Under the pieces are notes generated by a model. The model was not told where the DNA came from. It searched no databases and saw nothing but the letters and a program-made list of their open reading frames with translations. The position numbers and the translations under genes were made by a program. From NCBI RefSeq assembly GCF_003614975.1, contig NZ_QZWI01000005.1:62001-126000 (forward strand): DNA of 64,000 nt. Direction: 5' to 3'. This stretch comes from Rahnella bruchi (lineage in GTDB: Bacteria; Pseudomonadota; Gammaproteobacteria; Enterobacterales; Enterobacteriaceae). Positions 15,876 to 34,908 of the stretch are shown here, one piece after another. How positions within the stretch are numbered: the first letter of the stretch is position 1; the number at the start of each line of letters is the position of its first letter.

Positions 15876-18029
15876 TTACTCTTCAAGACCGCGGTTTTTC
15901 AACATCGGTTCAATCGACGGAGCTTTGCCGCGCCAGGTTTCATAAAGTTTTTCGAGGTCTTCGCTGTTACCGCGCGAGAGGATCTGATCCCGGAATTTTT
16001 GACCATTTTCCCGCGTCAGTCCGCCCTGTTCAGTGATGCCCGCAAAGGCGTCATCGGCCAGCATTTCCGTCCACAAATAGGCGTAATAACCGGCCGCATA
16101 GCCATTACCCCAGATGTGCTGGAAATAGCTGGAACGGTAGCGCGGCGGCACATATGCCAGATTCACTTTATCTTTCGCCAGCGAATCTGCTTCAAACTTA
16201 TCCACATCCTGCTGCGGTGCGTCCGCGCTCAGACTGTGCCAGTGCATGTCCAGCAACGCAGCGGCCAGAAGCTCGGTCATGTCATAACCTTTATTGAACT
16301 TGCTGGCCTTCTCGATTTTATCCTGCAATGCCTGCGGCATCACTTCGCCGGTCTGGTAATGTTTGGCGAAGTGAGTAAACACTTTCGGGTCGCTCGCCCA
16401 GTGCTCGTTAAACTGTGACGGGAATTCGACAAAATCGCGCGGCGTCGCGGTGCCGGAAAGGCTCGGGTATTCCTGACTGGCAAACAGACCGTGCAGCGTA
16501 TGTCCAAACTCGTGGAACAGGGTGATGACGTCGTCCCACGACAGCAGCGCCGGTTGCCCCGCCGCCGGCTTCTGGAAGTTTGCCACGTTGTAAATTACCG
16601 GCTTATTGCCCAGCAGTGTCGACTGATCGACATAGTTGCTCATCCACGCACCGCCGCCTTTATTATCACGCTGATAATAATCGGCATAAAACAGTGCCAT
16701 CGATTTACCGTCTTTATCGAACACTTCAAAAACCCGCACATCAGGGTTATAGACCGGCAGGTCTTTACGTTCTTTAAAGGTGATTCCGTACAGCAGGTTA
16801 GCGGCATAAAACACGCCATTTTCCAGCACATTGTTCAGCTCGAAATAGGGTTTGATCTGCGCGTCATCCAGATCATATTTCTCTTTGCGCACCTGCTGTG
16901 CATAGTGCTGCCAGTCCCAGGCCGCCACTTTGAAGCCGCCTTTCTGTTTATCTATTTCCGCCTGAATATCCTGCGCCTCACGCTCTGCGCGGGCAGCCGC
17001 GGCCGGAACAATTTTCTGCATGAAATCCAGCGCAGCCTGGGGCGTTTTCGCCATCTGGTCTTCCAGCTTCCACGCCGCATAGCTCGGGAAACCCAGCACC
17101 TGAGCCTGCTGCGCGCGGACTTTTGCCAGCTTGGCAATCAGTTCTCGGGTATCATTCGCATCGCCCTTTTCGGCGCGATTAATGGATGCTTCATACAGCG
17201 CCTTGCGTGTATCGCGGTCATCCAGCGACTGCAATAACGGCTGCTGAGTCGTATTTTGCAGCACCAGAAGCCAGGCGTTATCCAGCTTACGGTCTTTGGC
17301 AGCCTGCGCGGCAGCCGACAATTCAGCGTCGCTCAGCCCGGAAAGCTGCGCTTTGTCTTTCACCGTCAGCCCGCCCGCTTTGGTTGCGGCCAGTAATTTG
17401 TTGGTGAACTGGGTACTAAGCGTCGCGGCCTGCTGATTCAGCGCCTTAAGTTTGTCTTTATCTGCATCGGAAAGATTGGCACCTGAGAGCTCAAAATCCT
17501 TAAATGTCACTTCAATCAGACGCTGCGATTCCGGCGAAATTTTCAGGCCGCCACGCTGGTCATACACCGCTTTCAGACGTGCAAACAGTTTGCTGTTGAG
17601 ATGGATACTGTCATCCATCGCGGCCAGTTTTGGCGACGTATCTTCGTCAATTTTTTGCAGCGTGTCGTTGGTGTTCGCGCCGGTCATCGCGCCAAAAATA
17701 TTTTGTACGCGTTGCAGCATGACACCGGATTTTTCCAGCGCCACGTAGGTATTCTCAAAAGTAGGTGGTGCTGTATCGCTGGCAATTTTGTCGACTTCTG
17801 CCAGCTTCTGGCGAATGCCTTCGAGAATAGCCGGCTCGTAATCGCTGTCTTTATAAAGATTAAATTGCGGCGCCTGATATTCCAGCGGGCTGGGTTTTAG
17901 AAATGGGTTATCTGCATTGATGGCGTGATTCATAGCATGCTCCTGCGTGGCGGGCTGTGCGGCTTCCGCGGCCCCTGCAAACTGGCTGAGCGCCAGGCTG
18001 GTTGCCAAAAAGAGAGATGACAAACGCAT
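15876..18029 (-). CDS. dcp: Peptidyl-dipeptidase Dcp (M3 metallopeptidase)
   Basis: 717 residues with an N-terminal signal peptide (LFLATSLALSQFAGAAEA) that the shorter E. coli Dcp (681) lacks in this form. The zinc motif HEFGH is at 506-510 in LFHEFGHTLHGLF, with the downstream glutamate ligand in the FVEFPSQFNEHW region. It removes dipeptides from the C-terminus of peptides. The end YETWRGKAPSIEPMLKNRGL is family-typical. The signal suggests a periplasmic location. It is a single-gene unit divergent from qnr. Confidence 0.94.
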   Translation of the reverse strand: MRLSSLFLATSLALSQFAGAAEAAQPATQEHAMNHAINADNPFLKPSPLEYQAPQFNLYKDSDYEPAILEGIRQKLAEVDKIASDTAPPTFENTYVALEKSGVMLQRVQNIFGAMTGANTNDTLQKIDEDTSPKLAAMDDSIHLNSKLFARLKAVYDQRGGLKISPESQRLIEVTFKDFELSGANLSDADKDKLKALNQQAATLSTQFTNKLLAATKAGGLTVKDKAQLSGLSDAELSAAAQAAKDRKLDNAWLLVLQNTTQQPLLQSLDDRDTRKALYEASINRAEKGDANDTRELIAKLAKVRAQQAQVLGFPSYAAWKLEDQMAKTPQAALDFMQKIVPAAAARAEREAQDIQAEIDKQKGGFKVAAWDWQHYAQQVRKEKYDLDDAQIKPYFELNNVLENGVFYAANLLYGITFKERKDLPVYNPDVRVFEVFDKDGKSMALFYADYYQRDNKGGGAWMSNYVDQSTLLGNKPVIYNVANFQKPAAGQPALLSWDDVITLFHEFGHTLHGLFASQEYPSLSGTATPRDFVEFPSQFNEHWASDPKVFTHFAKHYQTGEVMPQALQDKIEKASKFNKGYDMTELLAAALLDMHWHSLSADAPQQDVDKFEADSLAKDKVNLAYVPPRYRSSYFQHIWGNGYAAGYYAYLWTEMLADDAFAGITEQGGLTRENGQKFRDQILSRGNSEDLEKLYETWRGKAPSIEPMLKNRGLEE

Positions 18030-18216
18030 TTCAGTCTTCCTTATCTGAGTGAGAGAAGTGCTCCGTTAAGTCATTGAGAATAGACCTCACTTACCGATCC
18101 GGCAAAAGGCAAACGTAGGTAAATCGTGTTATTACGAAGCGGATTCCATATTTTCGATAAAAGATTTCTGTCAGGATACCGGCCTTAGCAGGGCATAAAA
18201 GAAGACAGAGGATCCG

Positions 18217-18873
18217 ATGATCAAAGACCAGACTTTCAGCGACCAGCGTTTTAGCATGAAGCAATTTACCGGTGAAACGCTGGAGAATTGTCGCTTTTAC
18301 CGCTGCCGTTTCGACAGCGCCGATCTGTCAGAAACGGCGTTCGTCGATTGTCTGTTTTACGATGATGAAGACCAAAAAGGCTGCTCTTTCCAGCATGCAA
18401 AATTGCAGGATGCCAGTTTTAAACGTTGCGACATGACGATGGCGGATTTCAAAAACGCTCAGGCGCTGGGCTGTGAAATCCGCGAATGCAAAGCCACCGG
18501 CGCAGATTTCAGCGGCGCGAGTTTTATGAATATGATCACCTCACGCACCTGGTTTTGCAGCGCGTTCATGACCAAAAATAATTTCAGCTACGCGAACTTC
18601 AGCAAAGTCATTCTGGAAAAATGCGAGCTGTGGGAAAACCGCTGGACCGGCGCGAATGCGCAGGGCGCAAACTTCAGCGGCTCCGACCTTTCCGGCGGCG
18701 AATTCACCGAATTCGACTGGAATAACGTCAACATCACCCATTGCGACCTGACGAACTCCGATCTGGGCGAGCTGAATATCCGCAAAGTCGATCTCGATGG
18801 TGTGAAAATCGACGACTGGCAGCAAAGCCATTTGCTGGAAAAACTGGGGATGATTGTGATTCATTCGAAATGA
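18217..18873 (+). CDS. qnr: Qnr-family pentapeptide repeat protein (quinolone protection)
   Basis: 218 residues made almost wholly of pentapeptide repeats that fold as a right-handed beta helix mimicking DNA. Blocks such as SFMNMITSRTWFCSAF, YANFSKVILEKCELWENRW and SGSDLSGGEFTEFDW match plasmid QnrB and chromosomal Serratia Qnr (218 residues) closely. Qnr proteins bind DNA gyrase and topoisomerase IV and shield them from quinolones. The gene is chromosomal by context (between dcp and a cytosine-type permease), with no mobile element near, so it is likely intrinsic. No LexA box like the one before qnrB was seen upstream. Confidence 0.93.
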   Translation: MIKDQTFSDQRFSMKQFTGETLENCRFYRCRFDSADLSETAFVDCLFYDDEDQKGCSFQHAKLQDASFKRCDMTMADFKNAQALGCEIRECKATGADFSGASFMNMITSRTWFCSAFMTKNNFSYANFSKVILEKCELWENRWTGANAQGANFSGSDLSGGEFTEFDWNNVNITHCDLTNSDLGELNIRKVDLDGVKIDDWQQSHLLEKLGMIVIHSK

Positions 18874-18980
18874 AGGGAGGTGAGGTGAAAACCGAAAAGT
18901 GCGCTTCTCCCTCGCCCGTCATCAGAAACTCTCCGCATTATGCTATAACAAAGGTTCGCTGTAGCCACTAAATTAACCTC

Positions 18981-20243
18981 ATGAAAGATAATAGTATTTA
19001 CTCTCCTCAGGCGTCTGTTCCGCAACAGTCGCGGGTCCTTGGCTGGTCTGATTTATTCTCACTATGGTTTTCGCTCGGCATGGGTCTGATGGTGCTTCAG
19101 GCCGGTGCGATTCTGGCACCCGGCCTGGGACTGGCGGGCTCGCTGGCGGCGGTTGTGCTGGGATCTGCCGTCGGCGTTGCGCTATTGGCGTTGGTCGGAG
19201 TGATCGGCGGGCAGACAGGCATGTCATCAATGGCATCGCTGAAGCTGAGCCTCGGTAAACGCGGCGTAGCATTGCCGGTGCTTTTCAATCTGATCCAGCT
19301 GATTGGCTGGGGCGCGTTCGAAATTGTGGTGATGCGCGATGCGGCCAGTTTGCTGGCGAAACGGGCCTGGGGCGACGGCAGTTTTTGGGCGAATCCGACG
19401 CTCTGGACGTTTATTTTCGGCATCGTTGCGACCCTTCTGGCGGCCAGCGGACCACTGGCGTTTATCCGCGTAGTGCTGCGCCGCTGGGGTATCTGGCTGT
19501 TACTGGCGAGTTGTGCGTGGCTGACCGGTTATCTGTTTCTGCATGCGGATTTATCGACGCTGTGGCATAAGGCCGGAGACGGTTCGATGCCGTTCGCGCT
19601 GGCCTGCGATATCGTGGTGTCGATGGCGTTTTCGTGGCTGCCGCTGGTGTCGGATTACACCCGTTTCGGCAAATCTGCGCGGCAGAATTTCTGGGGAACT
19701 GCCTGCGGATATTTCCTCGGCAGCGTGTGGATGATGTCTCTCGGAGTGGCGTATACGCTGGCTTTTGTCAGCACATCGACCGATGCTAATGCGCTGCTGC
19801 TGGCGCTCTCAGGCGTTGCGCTGGGTATTCCGCTGCTGCTGATCCTGGTGGATGAACACGAAAATGCCTTTGCGGATATCCACTCGGCGGCGGTTTCCGC
19901 GGGTACATCTGTGCCGGTCAGCGTGGGTAAGCTGACGCTGGCCATAGGTCTGCTGTGTACGCTGATTGCCTGGTCGGTTCCGCTGACGCAATACGAAAAC
20001 TTCCTGTTGCTGATTGGTTCAGTATTTGCGCCGCTGTTCGGCGTGGTGCTGACGCATCATTTTGTACTGCGCCGTCAGACCACCGAGAACCTGAATCTGC
20101 GTTCCGTCGCGGCCTGGTTTATCGGTATCGCGGTCTATCATCTGATGGCAAATCTGCTGCCTGACGTGGGCGCAACGATTCCGTCGCTGCTGGTGGCAGG
20201 GCTGATGTGCTGGGGATTAGGGCGGGGAAACAGCAGTCGTTAA
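18981..20243 (+). CDS. NCS1-family permease, CytX/CodB-like
   Basis: 420 residues with about 12 membrane segments. GWSDLFSLWFSLGMGLMVLQAGAIL at the start, LIQLIGWGAFEIVVM in segment 3 and SWLPLVSDYTRFGK in the middle are NCS1 cytosine/thiamine-precursor permease signatures. CytX-type proteins are proposed to import hydroxymethylpyrimidine. No TPP riboswitch was recognised in the 107-base leader, so a role in thiamine salvage is not supported here, and a cytosine or other pyrimidine is equally possible. Its last four bases overlap the stop of the convergent relE gene. Confidence 0.85.
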   Translation: MKDNSIYSPQASVPQQSRVLGWSDLFSLWFSLGMGLMVLQAGAILAPGLGLAGSLAAVVLGSAVGVALLALVGVIGGQTGMSSMASLKLSLGKRGVALPVLFNLIQLIGWGAFEIVVMRDAASLLAKRAWGDGSFWANPTLWTFIFGIVATLLAASGPLAFIRVVLRRWGIWLLLASCAWLTGYLFLHADLSTLWHKAGDGSMPFALACDIVVSMAFSWLPLVSDYTRFGKSARQNFWGTACGYFLGSVWMMSLGVAYTLAFVSTSTDANALLLALSGVALGIPLLLILVDEHENAFADIHSAAVSAGTSVPVSVGKLTLAIGLLCTLIAWSVPLTQYENFLLLIGSVFAPLFGVVLTHHFVLRRQTTENLNLRSVAAWFIGIAVYHLMANLLPDVGATIPSLLVAGLMCWGLGRGNSSR

Positions 20244-20524
20244 AGGCGAAGCTTAGCGGTCTGATAAACCTTGGACCGCTCACGCTTTCCAACGGACAAG
20301 ACCAAAACTACAATCTGCTCATCTATAACCTGATACACCAGCCGGTAACCTGAAGCGCGCAACTTTATCTTATAGCAGTCAGGCAATCCGCGCAGACGGT
20401 TAGCGGGAATATGCGGTTGCTCTAAGACCTCAGCCGGTTTCTTTTTGAACTGGCGTTTTACAGGCTCACCTATTTTCTGAAATTCTTTCAGTGCCCGTGA
20501 ATCAAACTCCAGGCTATAGATCAT
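20240..20524 (-). CDS. relE: RelE-type mRNA interferase toxin
   Basis: 94 residues from the ATG at 20524, matching E. coli RelE almost end to end (FDSRALKEF, ANRLRGLPDCYKIKLRASGYRLVYQVID, VLSVGKRERSKVY). From this start the catalytic residues fall at Lys52, Lys54, Arg61, Arg81 and Tyr87, the numbering known for E. coli RelE, which supports it over the TTG one codon earlier. RelE cuts mRNA in the ribosomal A site. It overlaps the antitoxin gene by 11 bases, so translation is coupled. Confidence 0.93.
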   Translation of the reverse strand: MIYSLEFDSRALKEFQKIGEPVKRQFKKKPAEVLEQPHIPANRLRGLPDCYKIKLRASGYRLVYQVIDEQIVVLVLSVGKRERSKVYQTAKLRL

Positions 20525-20771
20525 CAAGTTTAACCCTGATACGTTTACTTTTACCGTTCATCCGTGAGCGGGCTATTTCCCCCAGTTCCATATCTTCTAA
20601 GTATTCAGAAAGCATTTCCCATGTTTCGGCTGAGACGTAATAGCCGGAAATCTTGCCATTAGTGAGTACGGCAACTGGCTGCCCGTTGGATTCTTTCAAT
20701 ACGGCATTCGGCGATTTTTTAAAGTCACTGATGCTTACGGCAGCATTAGCATAAACAGATTGGACTGGCAT
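20514..20771 (-). CDS. Antitoxin of the RelE system (Phd/StbD-type N-terminus, RelB-like tail)
   Basis: 85 residues from the ATG at 20771, which follows AAAGAGG. A longer frame upstream runs through the operator and is rejected. The N-terminal half (VYANAAVSISDFKKSPNAVLKES, GQPVAVLTNGKISGYYV) is Phd/YefM/StbD-like, the DNA-binding and dimer part. The end IRVKLDDL resembles the RelB C-terminus (VRVTLDEL), the part of RelB that wraps RelE. The gene precedes relE in a two-gene operon and should repress it through the palindrome upstream. Confidence 0.88.
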   Translation of the reverse strand: MPVQSVYANAAVSISDFKKSPNAVLKESNGQPVAVLTNGKISGYYVSAETWEMLSEYLEDMELGEIARSRMNGKSKRIRVKLDDL

Positions 20772-20796
20772 AGAGACCTCTTTGGTAAGATTTAAA

Positions 20797-20812
20797 ATAC
20801 TAAATTTAGTAT
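20797..20812. promoter_or_regulatory. Operator palindrome of the relE operon
   Basis: ATACTAAATTTAGTAT is a perfect 16-bp palindrome 26 bases before the antitoxin ATG, in the expected promoter position. It is the probable autoregulation site of the antitoxin-toxin complex. Confidence 0.65.
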
Positions 20813-21013
20813 CATAAATCATACCATCTGAATCTCCAGTTTGTATGATATTTACGCTTTCCATGTATCTCGCCATTCTCCCTGAAATGTATAATGGCAC
20901 CAATCATTCGCCTGGCGGGAGGTTGGATCCACATATTCTGATAATACTTTTCGCGATCTGGAAGATGCCTTCCAGATCGCTTGTTTTTGTACCTGAAATT
21001 CGCCCCTACTCCC

Positions 21014-25670
<4,657 letters not shown>

Positions 25671-25750
25671 AATTTAACTGCATGATCGCCGAACAGATTT
25701 TTTATTTTTTGTGATCTCTCAGACAATCAGTAAAACTTTTTAGTTATTTT

Positions 25751-29313
<3,563 letters not shown>

Positions 29314-29316
29314 TAA

Positions 29317-30864
<1,548 letters not shown>

Positions 30865-30896
30865 CACTCCGGCGTATGAAGATAAAATAAAGACAT

Positions 30897-30925
30897 AAAA
30901 AAACCGCCTCACAAGGCGGTTTTAG
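30897..30925. terminator. Bidirectional terminator between ygjI and mqo
   Basis: AAAACCGCC / GGCGGTTTT around TCACAA, with A- and T-runs on both sides, between two convergent genes. Confidence 0.92.
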
Positions 30926-30942
30926 TTTTTCTGCTCAATAAC

Positions 30943-32595
30943 TTACAGCGCGATGTCCGCAGGCTGTTTCGGTTCTTGCTTCGCCTGAACGTCGAGTGGT
31001 CGCAACTGAACCACTTCGGCTACCGGCGTTGTGATCATCGACGGCGTTTCCAGTTGCAGAATACGGCTGGTTTCCAACAGCTCTTTCTCGGTCGCTTCGA
31101 TATTACCATTCAGTTTGGTGCCATAAGACGGGATGATTTCCCGGAATTTGGCCTGCCATTCGGCACTGGCGGCTTTCTCTTTAAAGACGGTTTCCAGCAG
31201 TTTCATCATGATAGGCGCTGCGGTAGAGGCACCCGGTGACGCCCCCAGCAAGGCGGCAATACTGCCGTCTTTCGCGCTGACGACTTCGGTGCCGAGACGC
31301 AATACGCCGCCGTGCTTGCCATCTTTTTTGATGACCTGCACGCGCTGTCCCGCCACCCAGCGTTTCCAGTCTTTCTGCTCGGCTTGCGGGAAGAACTCCT
31401 TCAGCGCGGCATGACGGTCTTCATCACTGAGCATGACCTGCCCGACCAGATATTTCACCAGATCGAAGTTGCCCATACCCACGCGGGTCATCGGTAACAG
31501 GTTGGAACTGTTCACACTGCCGAACAAATCCCACAAAGAGCCATTTTTCAGAAACTTGCTGGAGAAAGTGGCGAACGGCCCGAACAACAGAACCTGTTTA
31601 CCGTCAATGATACGGGTGTCGAGATGCGGAACGGACATCGGTGGCGCGCCCACGGCAGCTTTGCCGTAAACCTTCGCCAGATGGCGTTTCACCACATCCT
31701 GATTTTCAGTCACCAGGAACTCGCCGCCGACCGGGAAACCGCCATATTCACGTGCTTCTGGAATGCCGGATTTTTGCAGCAGCGTCAGTGAAGCGCCGCC
31801 CGCGCCGATGAACACAAATTTTGCATTCACGACATGGTGCTTGTGACTGTGTTTGAGATCGGTAATCGTCACGCGCCAGCTTTTATCCGGGTTGCGCTGG
31901 ATGTCGCGCACTTCCTGACCGTTTGCCAGCTTGAAATTGGATTTTTTCTGCAACGCCTCAACCAGCTGGCGGGTGACTTCGCCGAAGTTCACGTCGGTGC
32001 CTGCAGTGGTGCGGGTCGCGGCCACTTTTTGCGCCGGATCACGGCCTTCCATAACTGCCGGGATCCACTGTTTGATTTGTTCCGGGTCTTCTGAATATTC
32101 CATCCCGCGGAAAAGGGTACTTTCCTGCAACGCAGCGAAGCGTTTGCGCAGGAAATCGATGTTGTCATCGCCCCAGACAAAGCTCATGTGCGGCACGCTG
32201 TTAATGAACGAGCGCGGATTATTCAGCACGCCTTTCTGAACCTGATACGCCATAAACTGACGGGAAACCTGGAAGGCTTCGTTGATCGCCACCGCTTTGG
32301 TGATATCGACAGAACCGTCGGGCATCAGCGGGGTATAGTTCATTTCTGCCAGTGCGGAATGGCCGGTACCGGCATTATTCCAGCCGTTGGAGCTTTCCTG
32401 CGCCACGCCGTCCATGCGTTCAATCATATGGACTGACCAGTCCGGTTCGAGTTCCTGGAGATAGGTCCCCAGGGTAGCACTCATAATTCCGCCGCCGACC
32501 AGCAATACATCAACGGATTTTTCGTCTTCTGCGGCCGCAAGCTCGCTGGCACCCAGTGAGTCACGGTTGAGAAGCATACCAAGTATCTTTCTCAT
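30943..32595 (-). CDS. mqo: Malate:quinone oxidoreductase, copy 1
   Basis: 550 residues (E. coli Mqo 548). The FAD fold opens at [26 protein letters not shown], followed by [40 protein letters not shown] and [18 protein letters not shown]. It oxidises malate to oxaloacetate at the membrane, passing electrons to quinone. The C-terminus ends PADIAL as in other Mqo. It is the downstream member of a tandem pair with 32980-34620. Its first 24 residues ([24 protein letters not shown]) look like a decayed form of the leader of copy 2. Confidence 0.93.
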   Translation of the reverse strand: MRKILGMLLNRDSLGASELAAAEDEKSVDVLLVGGGIMSATLGTYLQELEPDWSVHMIERMDGVAQESSNGWNNAGTGHSALAEMNYTPLMPDGSVDITKAVAINEAFQVSRQFMAYQVQKGVLNNPRSFINSVPHMSFVWGDDNIDFLRKRFAALQESTLFRGMEYSEDPEQIKQWIPAVMEGRDPAQKVAATRTTAGTDVNFGEVTRQLVEALQKKSNFKLANGQEVRDIQRNPDKSWRVTITDLKHSHKHHVVNAKFVFIGAGGASLTLLQKSGIPEAREYGGFPVGGEFLVTENQDVVKRHLAKVYGKAAVGAPPMSVPHLDTRIIDGKQVLLFGPFATFSSKFLKNGSLWDLFGSVNSSNLLPMTRVGMGNFDLVKYLVGQVMLSDEDRHAALKEFFPQAEQKDWKRWVAGQRVQVIKKDGKHGGVLRLGTEVVSAKDGSIAALLGASPGASTAAPIMMKLLETVFKEKAASAEWQAKFREIIPSYGTKLNGNIEATEKELLETSRILQLETPSMITTPVAEVVQLRPLDVQAKQEPKQPADIAL

Positions 32596-32979
32596 GACGT
32601 CTGTTTCTCTAAATGTTCAGTTCTGTTTTTGGCGATTCGTTTAAGAATATTGTTATGGTTGTCGAACAAGAAATTAGCAAAAAAACACGTGGGATCGTTA
32701 CTGAAACTTCATTTTTTAAACTACTGGCTACGAATATAACATTATCACTACATAATTTAAAAAAGGATTTAACCTTTCAAAAAAACAGGCAAACGGAAGA
32801 GAGGAAAACAGTTCAGGCCGCGTCATATCTGGGTTTGAAGGGTTTCGGGAAGTAGTTGAGGAGCGCTTTGGGGCGTACAAACAACGAGCTATTCGTGCTA
32901 AATCGCATTTTAAAGCGAAAGTGGCATGTGAAAAAGGCGCGGTTACCCGCGCCTTTGAAGGATGAAATGACGATACGGC
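32596..32979. promoter_or_regulatory. Intergenic region between the two mqo genes
   Basis: 384 bases with the copy-2 terminator at its right end and the copy-1 promoter. About 30 bases spanning the copy-1 start and its leader are the same as those at the copy-2 start, the mark of a duplicated unit. An 80-codon frame on the plus strand (32613-32855) has no family resemblance and is not called. Confidence 0.6.
32933..32956 (-). terminator. Terminator of mqo copy 2
   Basis: AAAGGCGCGG / CCGCGCCTTT hairpin with a TTAC loop, 24 bases beyond the stop; the minus-strand transcript runs into TTTTTC. Confidence 0.82.
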
Positions 32980-34620
32980 TTAAAGCGCGACGTCAGCCAC
33001 CACTTTTTGTTCTTTCTTCGGTGCAGAAGCATCTGCTGCCGGAGCCGGTTGTGCCGCTTTTGGCTGCGGGTTATCGAGCATCAGAACGCGGCTGGTATCG
33101 CCCAGCTCTTTCTCGGTCGCGGCCACGTTGCCGTTCAGTTCGGTGCCGTAAGAAGGGATGATTTCCTTCAGTTTGGCCTGCCATTCTGGTGTCGCGACTT
33201 TGTCTTTAAACACTTTTTCCATCAGGTGCAGCATGATAGGTGCCGCGGTGGAAGCCCCCGGAGAAGCCCCAAGCAGCGCAGTAATGCTGCCATCTTTCGA
33301 ACTCACCACTTCGGTGCCGAGGCGCAGAACGCCGCCTTCTTTCTCATCTTTTTTGATGATCTGCACGCGCTGGCCCGCTTCCCACAGACGCCAGTCTTCT
33401 TTCTTCGCATCAGGGAAGTATTCACGTAACGCATCGAAACGGTCGTCGTCAGACAACATTACCTGGCTGACCAGATATTTCACCAGATCAAAGTTGTCGA
33501 TACCCACGTGGGTCATCGGCATGATGTTGGAGAAATTCACGCTGCCGAACAGATCCCACAGAGAACCGTTTTTCAGGAATTTGCTGGAGAAGGTCGCGAA
33601 CGGCCCGAACAGCAGAACCTGCTTGCCATCCAGAATACGGGTGTCGAGGTGCGGAACGGACATCGGCGGCGAGCCGACAGACGCTTTACCGTACACTTTT
33701 GCCAGATGGCGTTTCACCACGTCCGGATTCTCAGTCACCAGGAATTCGCCGCCCACCGGGAAGCCACCGTAGTTATCCGCTTCCGGAATACCGGATTTTT
33801 GCAGCAACGTCAGGGATGCGCCGCCTGCGCCGATGAACACGAATTTCGCTTTGATGACACTTTCTTTGCTGCCGTTCTTCAGGTCAGCGACAGTCACATT
33901 CCAGGTGTTATCCGGATTACGTTTAATGTCACGGACTTCATGGCCGAGGCTCAGCGAGAAGCCAGGCTTCTTCTGCAAAGATGCCACCAGCTGGCGGGTA
34001 ATTTCGCCGAAGTTCACGTCGGTACCGATCGGAATACGGGTCGCGGCAACTTTCTGCGCCGGGTCGCGCCCTTCCATCACCAGCGGGATCCACTGTTTAA
34101 TTTGTGCCGGATCTTCTGAATATTCCATGCCGCGAAACAGCGTGCTTTGTTGAAGCGCCGCAAAACGTTTACGCAGGAAATTGATGTTGTCATCGCCCCA
34201 CACAAAACTCATGTGCGGCGTGCTGTTGATGAAGGAGCGCGGATTGTGCAGCACACCGTTCTCAACCTGATAAGTCCAGAACTGACGGGAAATCTGGAAG
34301 GACTCGTTGATTTCGACCGCTTTGGAGATATCAATATTGCCGTCGGCTTTTTCCGGCGTGTAGTTCATTTCTGCCAGCGCAGAGTGGCCGGTACCGGCGT
34401 TGTTCCAGCCATTGGAGCTTTCCAGCGCCACGCCGTCAAGGCGCTCAACCATGTCGATTGACCAGTCTGGTTCTAATTCCTGAAGGTATGTCCCCAGCGT
34501 CGCGCTCATAATGCCGCCGCCGATCAGTAACACATCAACGGGCTTTTCATCTTCTGCCCGCGCGGACTGGCTGAAGGCCACCACGTTAAGGCAGAGGATC
34601 ATGGCAAGTATCTTTCTCAT
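32980..34620 (-). CDS. mqo: Malate:quinone oxidoreductase, copy 2
   Basis: 546 residues, same family blocks as copy 1 and closer to E. coli Mqo in several places ([53 protein letters not shown]). The N-terminus [24 protein letters not shown] reads as a signal peptide. The end carries an Ala/Pro-rich insert before the VADVAL tail. Both copies keep the FAD and substrate motifs, so both are probably active. The 287 bases upstream are AT-rich with several GTTAA/TGTTTAA elements; ArcA control, known for mqo in E. coli, could act there but no site is claimed. Confidence 0.94.
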   Translation of the reverse strand: MRKILAMILCLNVVAFSQSARAEDEKPVDVLLIGGGIMSATLGTYLQELEPDWSIDMVERLDGVALESSNGWNNAGTGHSALAEMNYTPEKADGNIDISKAVEINESFQISRQFWTYQVENGVLHNPRSFINSTPHMSFVWGDDNINFLRKRFAALQQSTLFRGMEYSEDPAQIKQWIPLVMEGRDPAQKVAATRIPIGTDVNFGEITRQLVASLQKKPGFSLSLGHEVRDIKRNPDNTWNVTVADLKNGSKESVIKAKFVFIGAGGASLTLLQKSGIPEADNYGGFPVGGEFLVTENPDVVKRHLAKVYGKASVGSPPMSVPHLDTRILDGKQVLLFGPFATFSSKFLKNGSLWDLFGSVNFSNIMPMTHVGIDNFDLVKYLVSQVMLSDDDRFDALREYFPDAKKEDWRLWEAGQRVQIIKKDEKEGGVLRLGTEVVSSKDGSITALLGASPGASTAAPIMLHLMEKVFKDKVATPEWQAKLKEIIPSYGTELNGNVAATEKELGDTSRVLMLDNPQPKAAQPAPAADASAPKKEQKVVADVAL

Positions 34621-34908
34621 GACGTCTGTTTCTCTGAATGTTTAGTTTTAGTTTTGCAGGTGAAAGCTATCCAAAATTCCCTGGATAAACGAAATCAACA
34701 ACCCGGTGAGCGGGAAATAAGCGATTATTTCCACAGAGTATGAAAGGACAATAATGGGGAGCAACGAAACAGCGGCGCAGAATGACAAATCAACCACATA
34801 AATGTTAACGAATACTCATATTATCGAGATTTCGTAAACAATTTAACATCGTGGTTACGTACATTAAAAATTGTTTAATACTTTAAATAATTACATAAGT
34901 TAGTTCCG

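Noticed and set aside
18120-18216. LexA box before qnr
   Set aside because: No CTGT-N8-ACAG arrangement was found in the upstream region.
18874-18980. TPP riboswitch before the CytX-like permease
   Set aside because: The conserved CTGAGA and ACCC...CCTGA blocks are not present.
20772-20903. Longer antitoxin start
   Set aside because: It would read through the operator palindrome; the ATG at 20771 has a ribosome site and family length.
32613-32855. An 80-codon plus-strand frame between the mqo genes
   Set aside because: No resemblance to known proteins, no ribosome site, and it overlaps the copy-1 leader and promoter.
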